A stretch of 64,000 nucleotides of DNA from Pseudoxanthomonas sp. JBR18 (GTDB taxonomy: Bacteria; Pseudomonadota; Gammaproteobacteria; Xanthomonadales; Xanthomonadaceae). The translations under genes were made by a program, and so were the position numbers. Under the pieces are notes generated by a model. It was given only the letters and a program-made list of their open reading frames with translations, was not told where the DNA came from and ran no database searches. This document shows, one piece after another, positions 42,947 through 51,623 of this stretch (positions within the stretch are counted from its first letter, which is position 1; every line of letters begins with the position of its first letter). The stretch is taken from the NCBI RefSeq assembly GCF_028198165.1, contig NZ_CP116339.1, positions 3,727,001-3,791,000 of the forward strand. The letters are read 5' to 3'.

Positions 42947-44190
42947 GGCCATGCCGCGCCCAACGCCCGGGCGACCTGGATACCGCTGCGCAGGCCGTCT
43001 TCATGGAAGCCAAACCCCCAGCCCGCACCGGCGTGCCACACATGACCGCGTCCCTGGATCTCCGGCAGCGCCGCCTGCGCGGTGACCGTGGCAGGGGTCT
43101 GGTGTGGATGGCGGTAGTGCATGCGCCGCAACACCTTGGTCGGGTCGATGTCGGCGGCCTGGTTGAGGCTGACGATAAAGTCCTGTGGCGCATCGAGCGA
43201 CTGCAGGGCGTTCATCCAGTAGCTCACCGTGCACGGGGCGTCTGGTTGCGCGGGGACGCGCGCATTCCACGCCGCCCAGGCGCGTCGGTCGCAGGGCAGG
43301 ACACGGCGGTCGGTGTGCAGCAGGGTCTCGTTGGACTGGTAGGTAATCCCGCCCAGCACCGCGCGCTCCTGGTCGTCGGCATCGGTCAGCAGGGTGAGTG
43401 CATCGTCGGCATGGCAGGCCAGGACGACCTCGTCGAATGCATGCTCCTCGGTGCCGGCATACAGCTGCACGCGGCCATCGATGCGGCGCACCTGCTGGAC
43501 CGGACAGCCCAACTGCAGGTCCACCTTCCAGAGCCGGCGCAACGCATGCACGTACTGGCTGGAGCCGCCGCTGACCACGCGCCACGCCGGGCGGCCGGTG
43601 AGCTGCAGCATGTGGTGGTTGTCCATGAAGCGCACCAGGTGCTGCATGGGAAAATCGAGGATCGTCGAGGAGGGCGAGGACCACAGCGCCGAGGCCATCG
43701 GCACGATATGCGCGTCGCGGAACATCATCGAGTAGCCGCGCAGGGCCAGATAGTCCCCCAGGGTCGGACCGGGCGCAGGCTCGGCCAGGACGGCGGGGGC
43801 CTGCCGGTAGAAGCGCCGCAGGTCGGCCAGCATCCTCCAGAACGCGGGGCTGACCAGATTGCGCTTTTGGCAGAACAGCCCCGCCAGGTCGCCGGCGTTG
43901 TACTCCAGACCGGTGCGCGCATCACTGACCGAAAAGCTCATCGTGGTCGGCTGCGAAGCGACGTCCAGCTCTTCGAACAGCCGGCTGAGCAGCGGATAGT
44001 TGTCCGGATTGAACACGATGAAGCCGCTGTCCACCGCGTACTGGCGATCGCCCAGGACGATGTCGTGGGTATGGGTGTGCCCGCCGAGGTCATCGCCCGC
44101 TTCGAACAGCGTGACCGCGTGCTGGCGAGACAGGGCCCAGGCGGCTCCCATGCCGGCGATGCCGCCGCCGACCACGGCGATCCGGCTCAT
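42943..44190 (-). CDS. FAD-dependent amine-oxidase-like oxidoreductase
   Basis: A flavoprotein of 415 aa. The Rossmann FAD motif GGGIAGMGAAWALS starts at about residue 8, followed by GDDLGGHTHTHDI and VDSGFIVFNPDNYPLLSRLF. The C-terminal FAD-closing motif is HAGAGWGFGFHEDGLRSG. These are the features of the NAD(P)-binding FAD oxidoreductases linked to DUF1365 and Cfa genes; they resemble carotenoid/amine oxidases and may desaturate or oxidise fatty acyl chains. The start is ATGA-coupled to the desaturase gene. Confidence 0.9.
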   Translation of the reverse strand: MSRIAVVGGGIAGMGAAWALSRQHAVTLFEAGDDLGGHTHTHDIVLGDRQYAVDSGFIVFNPDNYPLLSRLFEELDVASQPTTMSFSVSDARTGLEYNAGDLAGLFCQKRNLVSPAFWRMLADLRRFYRQAPAVLAEPAPGPTLGDYLALRGYSMMFRDAHIVPMASALWSSPSSTILDFPMQHLVRFMDNHHMLQLTGRPAWRVVSGGSSQYVHALRRLWKVDLQLGCPVQQVRRIDGRVQLYAGTEEHAFDEVVLACHADDALTLLTDADDQERAVLGGITYQSNETLLHTDRRVLPCDRRAWAAWNARVPAQPDAPCTVSYWMNALQSLDAPQDFIVSLNQAADIDPTKVLRRMHYRHPHQTPATVTAQAALPEIQGRGHVWHAGAGWGFGFHEDGLRSGIQVARALGAAWP

Positions 44191-45173
44191 TGCCGGCTCC
44201 GCGAGGTCCTGACCAGCCCGGCGGGGACCGGCTTGAGATCTCGGACCAGGCCCAGCCAGCTCAGGAGCTTCAGCCCGTACCAAGTCAGGTCGACCTCCCA
44301 CCAGCGGAAGCCCTGCCGGGCGGAGCCGGGGAAATAATGGTGGTTGTTGTGCCAGCCTTCGCCGAAGGTGAGCAGCGCCAGCATCCAGTTGTTGCGGCTG
44401 TCGTCGCGCGTGTCGAAGCGCCGCGACCCGAACCGATGCGACAGCGAATTGATGGTGACCGTGGCGTGGAACAGCACGATGGTGGAGACGAAGAAACCCC
44501 ATACCAAGAGCTGCCAGCCGTTGGTCTCCAGGCCGGGCGCGGCGTCTTCCAGCCAGGCGCCCAGGGCAAATAGACCCAGGGCCAGCAGGACCGGCATCAG
44601 GATGTCAAAGCGGTCCAGGAAGCGCAGTTCCGGGAAGCGGCGAAGGTCGGGGATGGCGTCCCAGTTGGTGCGAAACCCGCGCGGGGTGAGGAACCACCCC
44701 ATGTGGCTCCACCAGAACCCATGCTGGCCGGGCGAATGCGGATCGGCGGGCGTATCGGTGACCCGATGATGGTGTCGATGATGGGCGGCCCACCACAGCG
44801 GTCCGCGTTGCACGCTGCTGGCGCCGATCGCGGCGAACACGAACTGCACCGGCCGCGAGGTCTTGAATGCCTTGTGCGAGAAATACCGATGGTAGAAACC
44901 GGTGATGGCGAACATGCGTACCGCGTACAGCGCGACCGCCACTGCGACCGCAAACCAGGACGCCTCCACCCAGATGACCGCCAGGCAGGCCACATGCATC
45001 AGGGCGAAGGGCAGGGCGCGCAGCCAGTCGATACGGTCGGCGCCGGCCTCGTTCAACGTCGTTGGCCCGGCCGTGTCGAACCAGCGCACCACGCTGGCCC
45101 ACCATCCTGTCGGCCGCGCGGGCAAGCGAGCCTGCGCGTTTAGGGAAGGGGCATTGAGCGGCGAATCCGGCAC
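44187..45173 (-). CDS. Membrane fatty-acid desaturase (acyl-CoA desaturase type)
   Basis: A di-iron membrane desaturase of 328 aa. The three histidine boxes are complete: HRYFSH, HHRHHH (in WWAAHHRHHH) and HNNHH (in FGEGWHNNHHYFPGSARQG). Hydrophobic helices lie between boxes. It should introduce a cis double bond, usually delta-9, into acyl chains. The ORF is open far upstream, but a GTG at 45173 with an AAGGAG 5 nt upstream gives the normal length. It is the first gene of the overlapping lipid operon and lies 71 bp downstream of the anti-sigma gene. Confidence 0.93.
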   Translation of the reverse strand: MPDSPLNAPSLNAQARLPARPTGWWASVVRWFDTAGPTTLNEAGADRIDWLRALPFALMHVACLAVIWVEASWFAVAVAVALYAVRMFAITGFYHRYFSHKAFKTSRPVQFVFAAIGASSVQRGPLWWAAHHRHHHRVTDTPADPHSPGQHGFWWSHMGWFLTPRGFRTNWDAIPDLRRFPELRFLDRFDILMPVLLALGLFALGAWLEDAAPGLETNGWQLLVWGFFVSTIVLFHATVTINSLSHRFGSRRFDTRDDSRNNWMLALLTFGEGWHNNHHYFPGSARQGFRWWEVDLTWYGLKLLSWLGLVRDLKPVPAGLVRTSRSRQ

Positions 45174-45244
45174 ACAGGCTCCTTGGATGCCCTGGGGAAT
45201 GCAACATGTACGACGGCCGCGCGCGTTCGGATGCAGTCCGGCCG

Positions 45245-46054
45245 TCAGGGACTGAGAGCAAGCGCCGTGATACCACCCTTGGCCACGACCGCACCGGTGG
45301 CCACGCCGCCGGGCGCGCCGCCCGGCGGTTCCATGGTCACCGCCAGCAGGGCGTCGGTACTGAGCAGATCCCGCAGGCGGGCAGGCAGGGTGTGCTGCTG
45401 CGGATGGTCCGGATCGAGCAGGCCCATGGAGATGGCCTTGCCGCCCTTCGGGATGATCCACAATTCGGGCACGCGGCCCGGCTCACGAGCCGGGTGCATG
45501 GGCATGATCGTCATGCGTCCGCTGCGGGTATCCATCGTGGCCACATAGCCGGTCTGTCCGTCGTCGCTGGCCAGCGAGGCGACCATCTGCGGGATCGGCT
45601 GAGCGGGCGGTGTCGGCGCCTGCTGCGCGACCGGAGGCGTTGCGGTCGGGGGTGCCTGGCGCAGGAGCGAGACCAGGGCCAGCACCGCCACCATCGCCGT
45701 GGCCAGCCCGCCAATGCCAACGCCGCGCCACAGCCCAAGATTGTTCCAGAAGCCGGTGCGCGGCGATGATGCGGTGGCATGTCCGCCTCTGTCAGGCGCC
45801 GGTTGCAGCAGCCCCAGCGCGCTGCCGATACGGATCCAGAGATAGTCGGGCACCTCGATCGGCGCCACCTGGTCGACCAGCGGGGCAAGATGTTGCTCCC
45901 ATCGCTGCACGTCGGCGGCGAAGGCGGGATCCTGTTCAACCCGCGCGCGGGCGGCGGCATGCGCCTGCGGCTCCAGCACACCGAGCACGAACTCGCCGGC
46001 CAGGACCGATTCGCCAGGCGGATCCTGCTCGATGGTGTCAGGGGTCATGTTCAT
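45245..46054 (-). CDS. Anti-sigma factor (RskA-like), single-pass membrane protein
   Basis: A 269-aa protein with an N-terminal cytoplasmic anti-sigma domain (about 1-90; AGEFVLGVLEPQAHAAARAR, DVQRWEQHLAPLVDQV), one membrane helix (GVGIGGLATAMVAVLALVSL, about 110-130) and a periplasmic RskA domain that ends with MEPPGGAPGGVATGAVVAKG. The last motif is typical of RskA domains. The start overlaps the stop of the ECF sigma gene by 4 bp, so sigma and anti-sigma are co-translated. There is no zinc HxxxCxxC motif, so it is not of the ChrR type. Confidence 0.92.
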   Translation of the reverse strand: MNMTPDTIEQDPPGESVLAGEFVLGVLEPQAHAAARARVEQDPAFAADVQRWEQHLAPLVDQVAPIEVPDYLWIRIGSALGLLQPAPDRGGHATASSPRTGFWNNLGLWRGVGIGGLATAMVAVLALVSLLRQAPPTATPPVAQQAPTPPAQPIPQMVASLASDDGQTGYVATMDTRSGRMTIMPMHPAREPGRVPELWIIPKGGKAISMGLLDPDHPQQHTLPARLRDLLSTDALLAVTMEPPGGAPGGVATGAVVAKGGITALALSP

Positions 46055-46620
46055 CGTTCCAGGCACGCCTTGAGCTTGGCCAGGCTGCGGCGGATCCAGC
46101 TCTTGACCGTCCCCAAGGGCGTGCCGCTGCGGGTGGCGAGTTCTTCGTAGGTGCTGCCTTCGAAGAAGGCGGTGCGCACCAGGAGTCGACGGCGCGGCTC
46201 CAGCTCTTCCAGGCAGACGTCCAGGCCGTGGGCGTCCTGCGCGGCCTCGGTCACCTGATCGGCCCGCGGCGCGCCGTCCACCAGTTCCGGGCCAAGGTCG
46301 ATCGGGATGGCGCCGCGCTCCATGCGCGAGGCGCGCAGATGGTCGATCGCACGGTTGCGGGCCATCATCGCCATCCAGGTCAGGCCGCTGGCCTTGGCCG
46401 GATCGAACTGGCCGGCCTTGCGCCAGACATTGCTGTAGACCTCCTGCAGCACGTCCTCGGCTTCGCTGCGCTGGGACAGCAAGCGCATGCAGACCGCGAA
46501 CAGCCGTGGCGAGGTCATGCGATAGAGACGTTCAAAGGCGACCCCGTCGCCGCGTGCCGTGGCCAGCAACAACTGGTCGGCTTCGTCGGCAGCCCGGCTG
46601 CGCTCGGTGGAGTCCGCCAT
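46051..46620 (-). CDS. ECF-type RNA polymerase sigma factor
   Basis: An extracytoplasmic-function sigma factor of 189 aa. Region 2 is at about 25-95 (AFERLYRMTSPRLFAVCMRL, then SEAEDVLQEVYSNVWRKAGQ) and region 4 at about 135-185 (RTAFFEGSTYEELATRSGTP, then LGTVKSWIRRSLAKLKACL). This is the SigK/RpoE-like type that normally pairs with RskA anti-sigma factors; its partner is the next gene, with a 4-bp overlap. The lipid-modification operon follows at once and is a likely target. No autoregulatory promoter could be recognised with confidence upstream. Confidence 0.94.
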   Translation of the reverse strand: MADSTERSRAADEADQLLLATARGDGVAFERLYRMTSPRLFAVCMRLLSQRSEAEDVLQEVYSNVWRKAGQFDPAKASGLTWMAMMARNRAIDHLRASRMERGAIPIDLGPELVDGAPRADQVTEAAQDAHGLDVCLEELEPRRRLLVRTAFFEGSTYEELATRSGTPLGTVKSWIRRSLAKLKACLER

Positions 46621-46702
46621 GCGGTGTTGGCCTTGTGAGGTCGTGGTGGCTTGTGGGTTCCGCGATCCTACAGAAATCACCGTCAACCCCGCCTCGACAT
46701 CT

Positions 46703-47083
46703 TCATGTGTGCTTGTTGCGCCATCGCAGGAACAGGGCCAGGCCGGAGAGGAACAGCACCCATTCGGCCGCGGCCAGCCCGATGGTCGTGGACTCCAACG
46801 GCCCATAACGGCTGATCGCGTAAGCCCGCCAGGCCACGATGGGTGCGTAGAACACCATCCCCAGGACCAGTCCGTTGCGTGGCTGCCGGCTGACGGCGAA
46901 GTAAGCAAAGAGGACGCCGATCCCGAATTCCATGCCGCCATAGACCGCCAGGAACTCGGTCTGGCCAGACGGCGTGAGCGCGGTGAAACCCACCGCATGG
47001 GCAGTGGCATCAGGCGCGACCGTGCACCAGATGGCCAGGCCGATGTAGAGCAGGGCGTTGAGCCACAGGTAAACGTTGACCAT
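46703..47083 (-). CDS. DUF4345-like small membrane protein
   Basis: A protein of 126 aa with four hydrophobic helices (VYLWLNALLYIGLAIWCTVA, FGIGVLFAYFAV, LGMVFYAPIVAWRAY and AEWVLFLSGLALFLRW). The arrangement and the EFLAVYGGMEFGIG motif match the DUF4345 family, which has no known function. A good GGGAGGA ribosome-binding site lies about 5 nt before the ATG. It is upstream of the ECF sigma gene on the same strand with an 82-bp gap, so the two could be independent. Confidence 0.75.
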   Translation of the reverse strand: MVNVYLWLNALLYIGLAIWCTVAPDATAHAVGFTALTPSGQTEFLAVYGGMEFGIGVLFAYFAVSRQPRNGLVLGMVFYAPIVAWRAYAISRYGPLESTTIGLAAAEWVLFLSGLALFLRWRNKHT

Positions 47084-47179
47084 GTCGATCCTCCCAATGA
47101 AAGCTGACGCGAAGGCCGCATCAGCGGCTGATACGCCTGCGATGCGTGAGGCGCGGTGTCACGGGCGATTGGCGCAAGC

Positions 47180-47917
47180 CTACGCGGCACAGGTGCTCAC
47201 CAGTGGCATGGAGGATGCTTCCTGCATCTGGGCCTGGGTCGCGGTGCCAACCGTGTTGGCCGGAAATTCGATCCGGACCTTGGGATAGCGGCCCTTGGCA
47301 TCGCGGATATTGCCGACGCCTTCGAAACGCAGCAGGCGGCGGCTGTCATTGTCGTAAGTGACGGTGATGCTGGGTGCGATGCCGCCGTACCACGCGTCCA
47401 GGGTCAATCTGAATTGGCGGGTCCGGTCCTTGGCGGCGCCCGCCGCGATGCGCAGGTCCAGGTTGGCCTGCCGCGCGGGCACCAGAAATGCGATCCGGGT
47501 GTCCTGGTCCTTGGCCAGCGCCGTCCAGTGGTCGCGCACGTAGCGGTCGAAGCCCGCATCGATGACCTGGGCCGAGGCGCGCGGCAGCACCGCGGAGCGC
47601 TCCTTGCCGTCGGTGGCGCTGAAGACCTTTCGTGCGCTGCCGTGGCCACGCACGCCTTCGCGATATCGGGACCGTGCGTCGACCAGCTCGAAATCCGGTG
47701 CCGCGCTGCCGTCGGACACCCGCTTGCGCGCGAAGGGCTGGCCGTTTGGGCAGCGATAGAGCACGGTGCGTTGGCCGCCTTCGCCAATCCAATGCGATTC
47801 GGTGTACAGCATCCTGCCCGAGGCCGCGTACGCCTTGCCTTCGTAATGCGTGACGCCGGGCACGGCCGGGTCGGCCGCGGCCACCAGCGTCAAGGCGAGC
47901 GCTGTCAGCTTGAACAT
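47180..47917 (-). CDS. Hypothetical periplasmic protein
   Basis: A protein of 245 aa that I do not recognise. The first 15 residues (MFKLTALALTLVAAA) form a short signal peptide. The mature protein contains YRCPNGQPFARKRV near residue 55, a basic middle region, FDRYVRDHWTALAKDQDT and a C-terminal beta-rich part (LTLDAWYGGIAPSITVTYDN). Two cysteines (in YRCPNG and the final STCAA) could form a disulfide. Neighbours give no hint of function; it is transcribed away from the DUF4124 gene. Confidence 0.72.
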   Translation of the reverse strand: MFKLTALALTLVAAADPAVPGVTHYEGKAYAASGRMLYTESHWIGEGGQRTVLYRCPNGQPFARKRVSDGSAAPDFELVDARSRYREGVRGHGSARKVFSATDGKERSAVLPRASAQVIDAGFDRYVRDHWTALAKDQDTRIAFLVPARQANLDLRIAAGAAKDRTRQFRLTLDAWYGGIAPSITVTYDNDSRRLLRFEGVGNIRDAKGRYPKVRIEFPANTVGTATQAQMQEASSMPLVSTCAA

Positions 47918-48076
47918 GTCCCACCTGTGCGATCTGCGATGCCCTGCTTACGCAGCCGGCGTCGGCTTGGATGCAGCCGGGCGGTTGTCTGACCCGCCGG
48001 CAGGCCTGGCCCCGATGGCGCGTTGGCGTCCTCGCCCTGAAGCTGGCAGCACCCAGGCGTGCAAAGGAGTGCCGCG

Positions 48077-48493
48077 ATGAAGATGCTGCTGATCGTCGGG
48101 CTTTGCCTGATGGCCGGACATGGCGCTGCGCAAACGGTCTACAAATGTCGCCACGCGAACGGCGAAGTGGTCTACCAGTCCGCGGTCTGCCCGGGATTCA
48201 CCGAGAAACAATGGACGGCCACTCCAGCGCCTGCAGCAGGAAGCGGCGCCTCCCTGGCGCGTGCAGCGGCCGAACGCAGCATCGAGCGCGACCGCCAGTC
48301 CCTGAAGGACAGCAACCGCGCCGCCCCCGTGCGCCCAGGCCGTCACGCCAAGATGCGCGCCACGCGCAGGGCGCCCACTGCATGTGAACGCGCACGCCTC
48401 GCACGCGCAGCCGCGCACGAGCGGCGTGGCGTGCGCTGGTCCTTCGACGATGCCTCGAGGTCCGATGCGCGGGTGTTCAAGGCTTGCCGATGA
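48077..48493 (+). CDS. DUF4124 domain protein
   Basis: A secreted protein of 138 aa. The signal peptide is MKMLLIVGLCLMAGHGAAQ. The DUF4124 motif TVYKCRHANGEVVYQSAVCP follows directly; this small domain occurs in many periplasmic proteins of beta- and gammaproteobacteria, with two cysteines probably joined. The rest is basic and alanine/arginine-rich. AAGGAG lies 7 nt before the ATG at 48077; the three codons upstream are not needed. Function unknown. Confidence 0.8.
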   Translation: MKMLLIVGLCLMAGHGAAQTVYKCRHANGEVVYQSAVCPGFTEKQWTATPAPAAGSGASLARAAAERSIERDRQSLKDSNRAAPVRPGRHAKMRATRRAPTACERARLARAAAHERRGVRWSFDDASRSDARVFKACR

Positions 48494-48561
48494 AACCTGG
48501 CCATGATTTGACTGGCTTGATCATCGCGACGCGACGCACCCGATGGCCAGAGCCTCAGACG

Positions 48562-48596
48562 CCGGCCCGTTGGACAGCGTCGCTGCGGCGGGCCGG
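48562..48596. terminator. Long hairpin between convergent genes
   Basis: CCGGCCCG (48562-48569) and CGGGCCGG (48589-48596) are perfectly complementary, and an inner CAGC-GTC-GCTG stem extends the structure. It lies between the convergent DUF4124 and carrier-thioesterase genes. No T tract, so termination is inferred from position only. Confidence 0.4.
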
Positions 48597-48661
48597 TCAT
48601 TGCGTCCAGGCCAGCGCAACCAGGTTGGCGTGTTCCCGGAAGAACACGCCGGGGATCGACG

Positions 48662-49690
48662 CTACTGAAGCACTGCTTCCATCAATTCGGCTTCAGCCGG
48701 CGGGCTGCCCGCTGTCCTGCGCACCGCCGCCTCGATGATCGGCGTAATGATCAGGATGGAACTGCGTCGCAGCAACTCCGTGTGGAGGGTTGGCAGGCGC
48801 ACGGTCTCGATGCCAGGGCAGAGTTCAGCCCAGCGCGTTGCAGTGCGCGGACTGAGCTCTTCGCTGAGCACCAACAGTGCTGGGCCCTCGAACGGGAGTG
48901 GATGCCAGCGCTCCAGGGCGCTCAGTCGGAAGCGCCAGATCAACGAGCGCTGGCAGCGCACGACCCAACTGGGCCGCAAGCGTTCGAGCGCGGCCATGAC
49001 CAGCCGACGACCGAGGCGGGTGGCGCCCATCAGATGCAAGGCAAAGGTGCTCCAGTCGCGATACCGCTGGCGCCATTTGGCCGCGTCGGGCACCACCGGC
49101 GTGTCGAAAATGCCGAGCCACGCGACACGGCGCCCGGAGGATCTCAGCACGTGAGCGGCCTGGACGGCAGCGGCACCTCCGAAGCTGTAGCCCGCCAGAA
49201 AGAGATCGCCCGTGGGAGCGACGCGTTCAATCTCCGCGACGCCAAGCGCAGCGGTGGCAACCAGATCGGTCAGCACGGCGGTGGGCGCATCGAGGCCAGG
49301 CGGCTCGATGGTGTGAAAGCGGACCCGGTCTCCGAACGAGCGCCTGAATTCAGCCAGCATCGGCTCATCGCCGAAAATCCCGGTAAACAGGAAGATCGTC
49401 ACCACGCCTTCGGCCGTGGTACGGGGTGCACCACCCGTGTTTTCGGTGGAGCTTCCCAACGAGCTTGCCAGTTCGATCGCCGTCAACTGCGGGTCGAATT
49501 GATCGTATGAAAGCCTGCGGCCGAGTGCCTTCTCCAGCCCCAGCAGCAGGTGCAAGGTGCACAGCGAATCGCCGCCGGCATCCTCCCAGCTTTGCGTCTC
49601 ATCGCAGGGAAACCCGAGCACTTCGCTCCAGACTTCCTGGACCGTCGTCAACAGCTTTGGCTGTTCTATCGAGCGCACTGGGGTATTCAT
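48662..49690 (-). CDS. Carrier protein-thioesterase (T-TE) of an NRPS-like system
   Basis: A protein of 342 aa with two domains. Residues about 12-80 form a phosphopantetheine carrier domain with the motif WEDAGGDSLCTLHLL, whose serine would carry the arm. Residues about 95-325 are a type I-like thioesterase: TIFLFTGIFGDEPMLAEF, then GYSFGGAAAVQAAH with the nucleophile serine, an aspartate in FDTPVV, and LPTLHTELL as the likely catalytic histidine. The start overlaps the stop of the adenylation gene by 4 bp. Together they make an A / T-TE assembly with no condensation domain. Product unknown. Base composition looks lower in GC than the core genes. Confidence 0.85.
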   Translation of the reverse strand: MNTPVRSIEQPKLLTTVQEVWSEVLGFPCDETQSWEDAGGDSLCTLHLLLGLEKALGRRLSYDQFDPQLTAIELASSLGSSTENTGGAPRTTAEGVVTIFLFTGIFGDEPMLAEFRRSFGDRVRFHTIEPPGLDAPTAVLTDLVATAALGVAEIERVAPTGDLFLAGYSFGGAAAVQAAHVLRSSGRRVAWLGIFDTPVVPDAAKWRQRYRDWSTFALHLMGATRLGRRLVMAALERLRPSWVVRCQRSLIWRFRLSALERWHPLPFEGPALLVLSEELSPRTATRWAELCPGIETVRLPTLHTELLRRSSILIITPIIEAAVRRTAGSPPAEAELMEAVLQ

Positions 49691-51312
49691 GCGATGCTGA
49701 CCGAGACGTCAGGCGTGTTGAGGCGGGCCAGCAACGACAGGCCGTCGAGCTTGCCGTTCGGCAATCGCGGCATGGCATCGACCACAAGGATCCTGGAAGG
49801 GATCATGAAGCTGGGCAGCACACGCCGTAGTTCGGCACGCAACAGCGCGGGCAGCTTCGCCCCGTCGCACCGCGGGTCGGCAACGACGAAGGCCAGCAGT
49901 CGCGGCCCTTCGCTGCGGGGTTCGACGACGACTTCGGCTTCGCGGACTTCGGGCAATGCACGCAGGGCCACTTCGATCTCGCCTGGCTCCAGACGCTGGC
50001 CATTGACCTTGATCATCCGATCCTTGCGGCCCAGGACGGTAAAGACACCATCCCCGTGGTAACGGGCCACATCGCCCGTCTTATAGATGCGTGAGCCAGC
50101 GTCGTCCTGGTCCGGCAACAGGCGCCCTGGGACCAACTGGTCATCGTTCCATTCGCCGAGCGCATTGTATCTGCTGCGAATCCACAGTTCGCCCGGTTCG
50201 CCGTCGCTGCAGCTGATGCCATCGTCGCCGACGATGGCGGCCATGGTGTCCGGTTGAAGGATGCCGGCCGCCACGCGCACCGGGTCGTACGCATCGTCAT
50301 CATCTGCAAACCACTGCAGACCGCTCGATTCAGTCGCGCCATACGTGGACCGGATGAAGCATCCTTCCGGCAGCGACTGGCGCAGCGCCACGACGTCGGC
50401 CTTGAGCAGCGGCTCGCCGTAAGCGTGCACCACGCGCAGGCCTGCGAAGCTGCTGCGTGCTTCGGGAAGGCGCGCCAGGCCGCGCAGCATCGAGGGTGCT
50501 GCGCGCAGTTGGGTGACCGGCCTGGACGCCAAGGTCTCGAGCAGGCCGCCGAGCCCAGCGCTTTTGATATCCACGACCTGGGTGGCCGCAGCGGCCAGCG
50601 GCGCGCTCAGGAACCCCGCGAAACCGGCCAGGGATGCGGGCGACGACAGCGACAGCATCCGGTCGTGATGGGTCAAGTGCACCGAATCATGGTGAATGCG
50701 GACCCAGTTCATCATCGCGCGTTGGCTGTGCACGATCAGCTTGGGGCGACCCGAGCTGCCCGAAGTGCAGACGATGACGGCAGGAGCGTCCAGATCGACC
50801 GGGAGGGTCTGGAACTCGGGCTGCGAGCCGCAGGCAACGCGTGGATCGACCGCCAGCACCAAGGCTCCCGCATACGCGGAACGGTGATGATGCGGCTCGG
50901 CCAGCACCAGCTTGATGCGGGCCCGTTCGACGATGTCCATATTGCGCGCATCGGGCGAAGCCGCATCGAGTGGCACCATGACCCGACCCGCCATCAGGCA
51001 GGCGAACACGGCGACCATGTAGGCAGCGCCGGCCGGCAGCAGAAGGCCGACATGGGAGTCCTCTGGCACGGCGTGGGTGATCTGGCCAGCCAGCCCCGCG
51101 GCGCGTTGCCAAAGGTCCTCCAGGGTCGTCACGCCGCCAGCTTCTTCGACTGCGATGGCTTCGGGCCACTGGACAACCATCTCTCGCAGGCTGTCGACCA
51201 GGGGGCGCCCAGTCGCCGGATCGCCAAAAGGCTGGTAATCGTGGTCGACCGGACCACGGTGGTCCGGCGGGATGTGGGGCGTCGCAATCCAGTGCATCGG
51301 GGCGTTGGTCAT
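49687..51312 (-). CDS. Stand-alone adenylation domain protein (NRPS-like)
   Basis: An acid-activating AMP-forming enzyme of 541 aa. Core motifs: A3 CTSGSSGRPKLIVHS, A5 STYGATESSGLQW, A7 YKTGDVARYHGDG, A8 GRKDRMIKVNGQRLEPGEIE and A10 PNGKLDG with the catalytic lysine. At the A4 position, where amino-acid enzymes have FDxS, the sequence is SPASLAGFAG, with proline in place of the aspartate that binds the alpha-amino group. So the substrate may be a keto, aryl or hydroxy acid. No condensation or carrier domain is present; the carrier is the next gene. A -10-like CAATAT lies 6 nt before the ATG, without a ribosome-binding site. Confidence 0.87.
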   Translation of the reverse strand: MTNAPMHWIATPHIPPDHRGPVDHDYQPFGDPATGRPLVDSLREMVVQWPEAIAVEEAGGVTTLEDLWQRAAGLAGQITHAVPEDSHVGLLLPAGAAYMVAVFACLMAGRVMVPLDAASPDARNMDIVERARIKLVLAEPHHHRSAYAGALVLAVDPRVACGSQPEFQTLPVDLDAPAVIVCTSGSSGRPKLIVHSQRAMMNWVRIHHDSVHLTHHDRMLSLSSPASLAGFAGFLSAPLAAAATQVVDIKSAGLGGLLETLASRPVTQLRAAPSMLRGLARLPEARSSFAGLRVVHAYGEPLLKADVVALRQSLPEGCFIRSTYGATESSGLQWFADDDDAYDPVRVAAGILQPDTMAAIVGDDGISCSDGEPGELWIRSRYNALGEWNDDQLVPGRLLPDQDDAGSRIYKTGDVARYHGDGVFTVLGRKDRMIKVNGQRLEPGEIEVALRALPEVREAEVVVEPRSEGPRLLAFVVADPRCDGAKLPALLRAELRRVLPSFMIPSRILVVDAMPRLPNGKLDGLSLLARLNTPDVSVSIA

Positions 51313-51318
51313 TTTTTT

Positions 51319-51324
51319 ATATTG
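51319..51324 (-). promoter_or_regulatory. -10 element of the adenylation gene, six bases before the ATG
   Basis: On the minus strand CAATAT is followed by six A and then the ATG. The key A at position 2 and T at position 6 are present. There is no Shine-Dalgarno, so a leaderless transcript is possible. Confidence 0.45.
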
Positions 51325-51453
51325 TGTCGCAGTCGAAAATTTTTATGTGAAGCCAGCTTGATGCGCCGCGAGCCTGACTGGCCGTATGTGCGCCCCCGGG
51401 TATGGGGAACGCATTTAGCGTCGGAATCCTGACAAGTTGGACAGAATCGAAAT

Positions 51454-51470
51454 GGTCCAGCCATTGGACC
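51454..51470. promoter_or_regulatory. Operator-like inverted repeat
   Basis: GGTCCA, a 5-nt spacer, TGGACC, a perfect dyad. A further half-site TTGGAC lies 17 nt to the left (51437-51442). It is about 140 bp upstream of the adenylation gene and might bind a dimeric regulator; none is encoded nearby. Confidence 0.4.
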
Positions 51471-51623
51471 GGCCAGGAATCAGCCGCGCTAACGCAGCCG
51501 AGCGTCGCCGGCGGTCCGCGCCAGGCGCGCACCGACTGACCGGGACGAGGGATGCGCGGCAAAGCCCAGCGGCGCTGGCCGCGCGAGACGGTGAGGGCCG
51601 GCGCCGGACAGTGGTTCTAGACG

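Noticed and set aside
45174..45244. ECF-type promoter before the desaturase gene (TGCATCC with CGTCGTA downstream)
   Set aside because: I could not find the same pair upstream of the sigma gene itself, so the motif cannot be distinguished from chance by eye.
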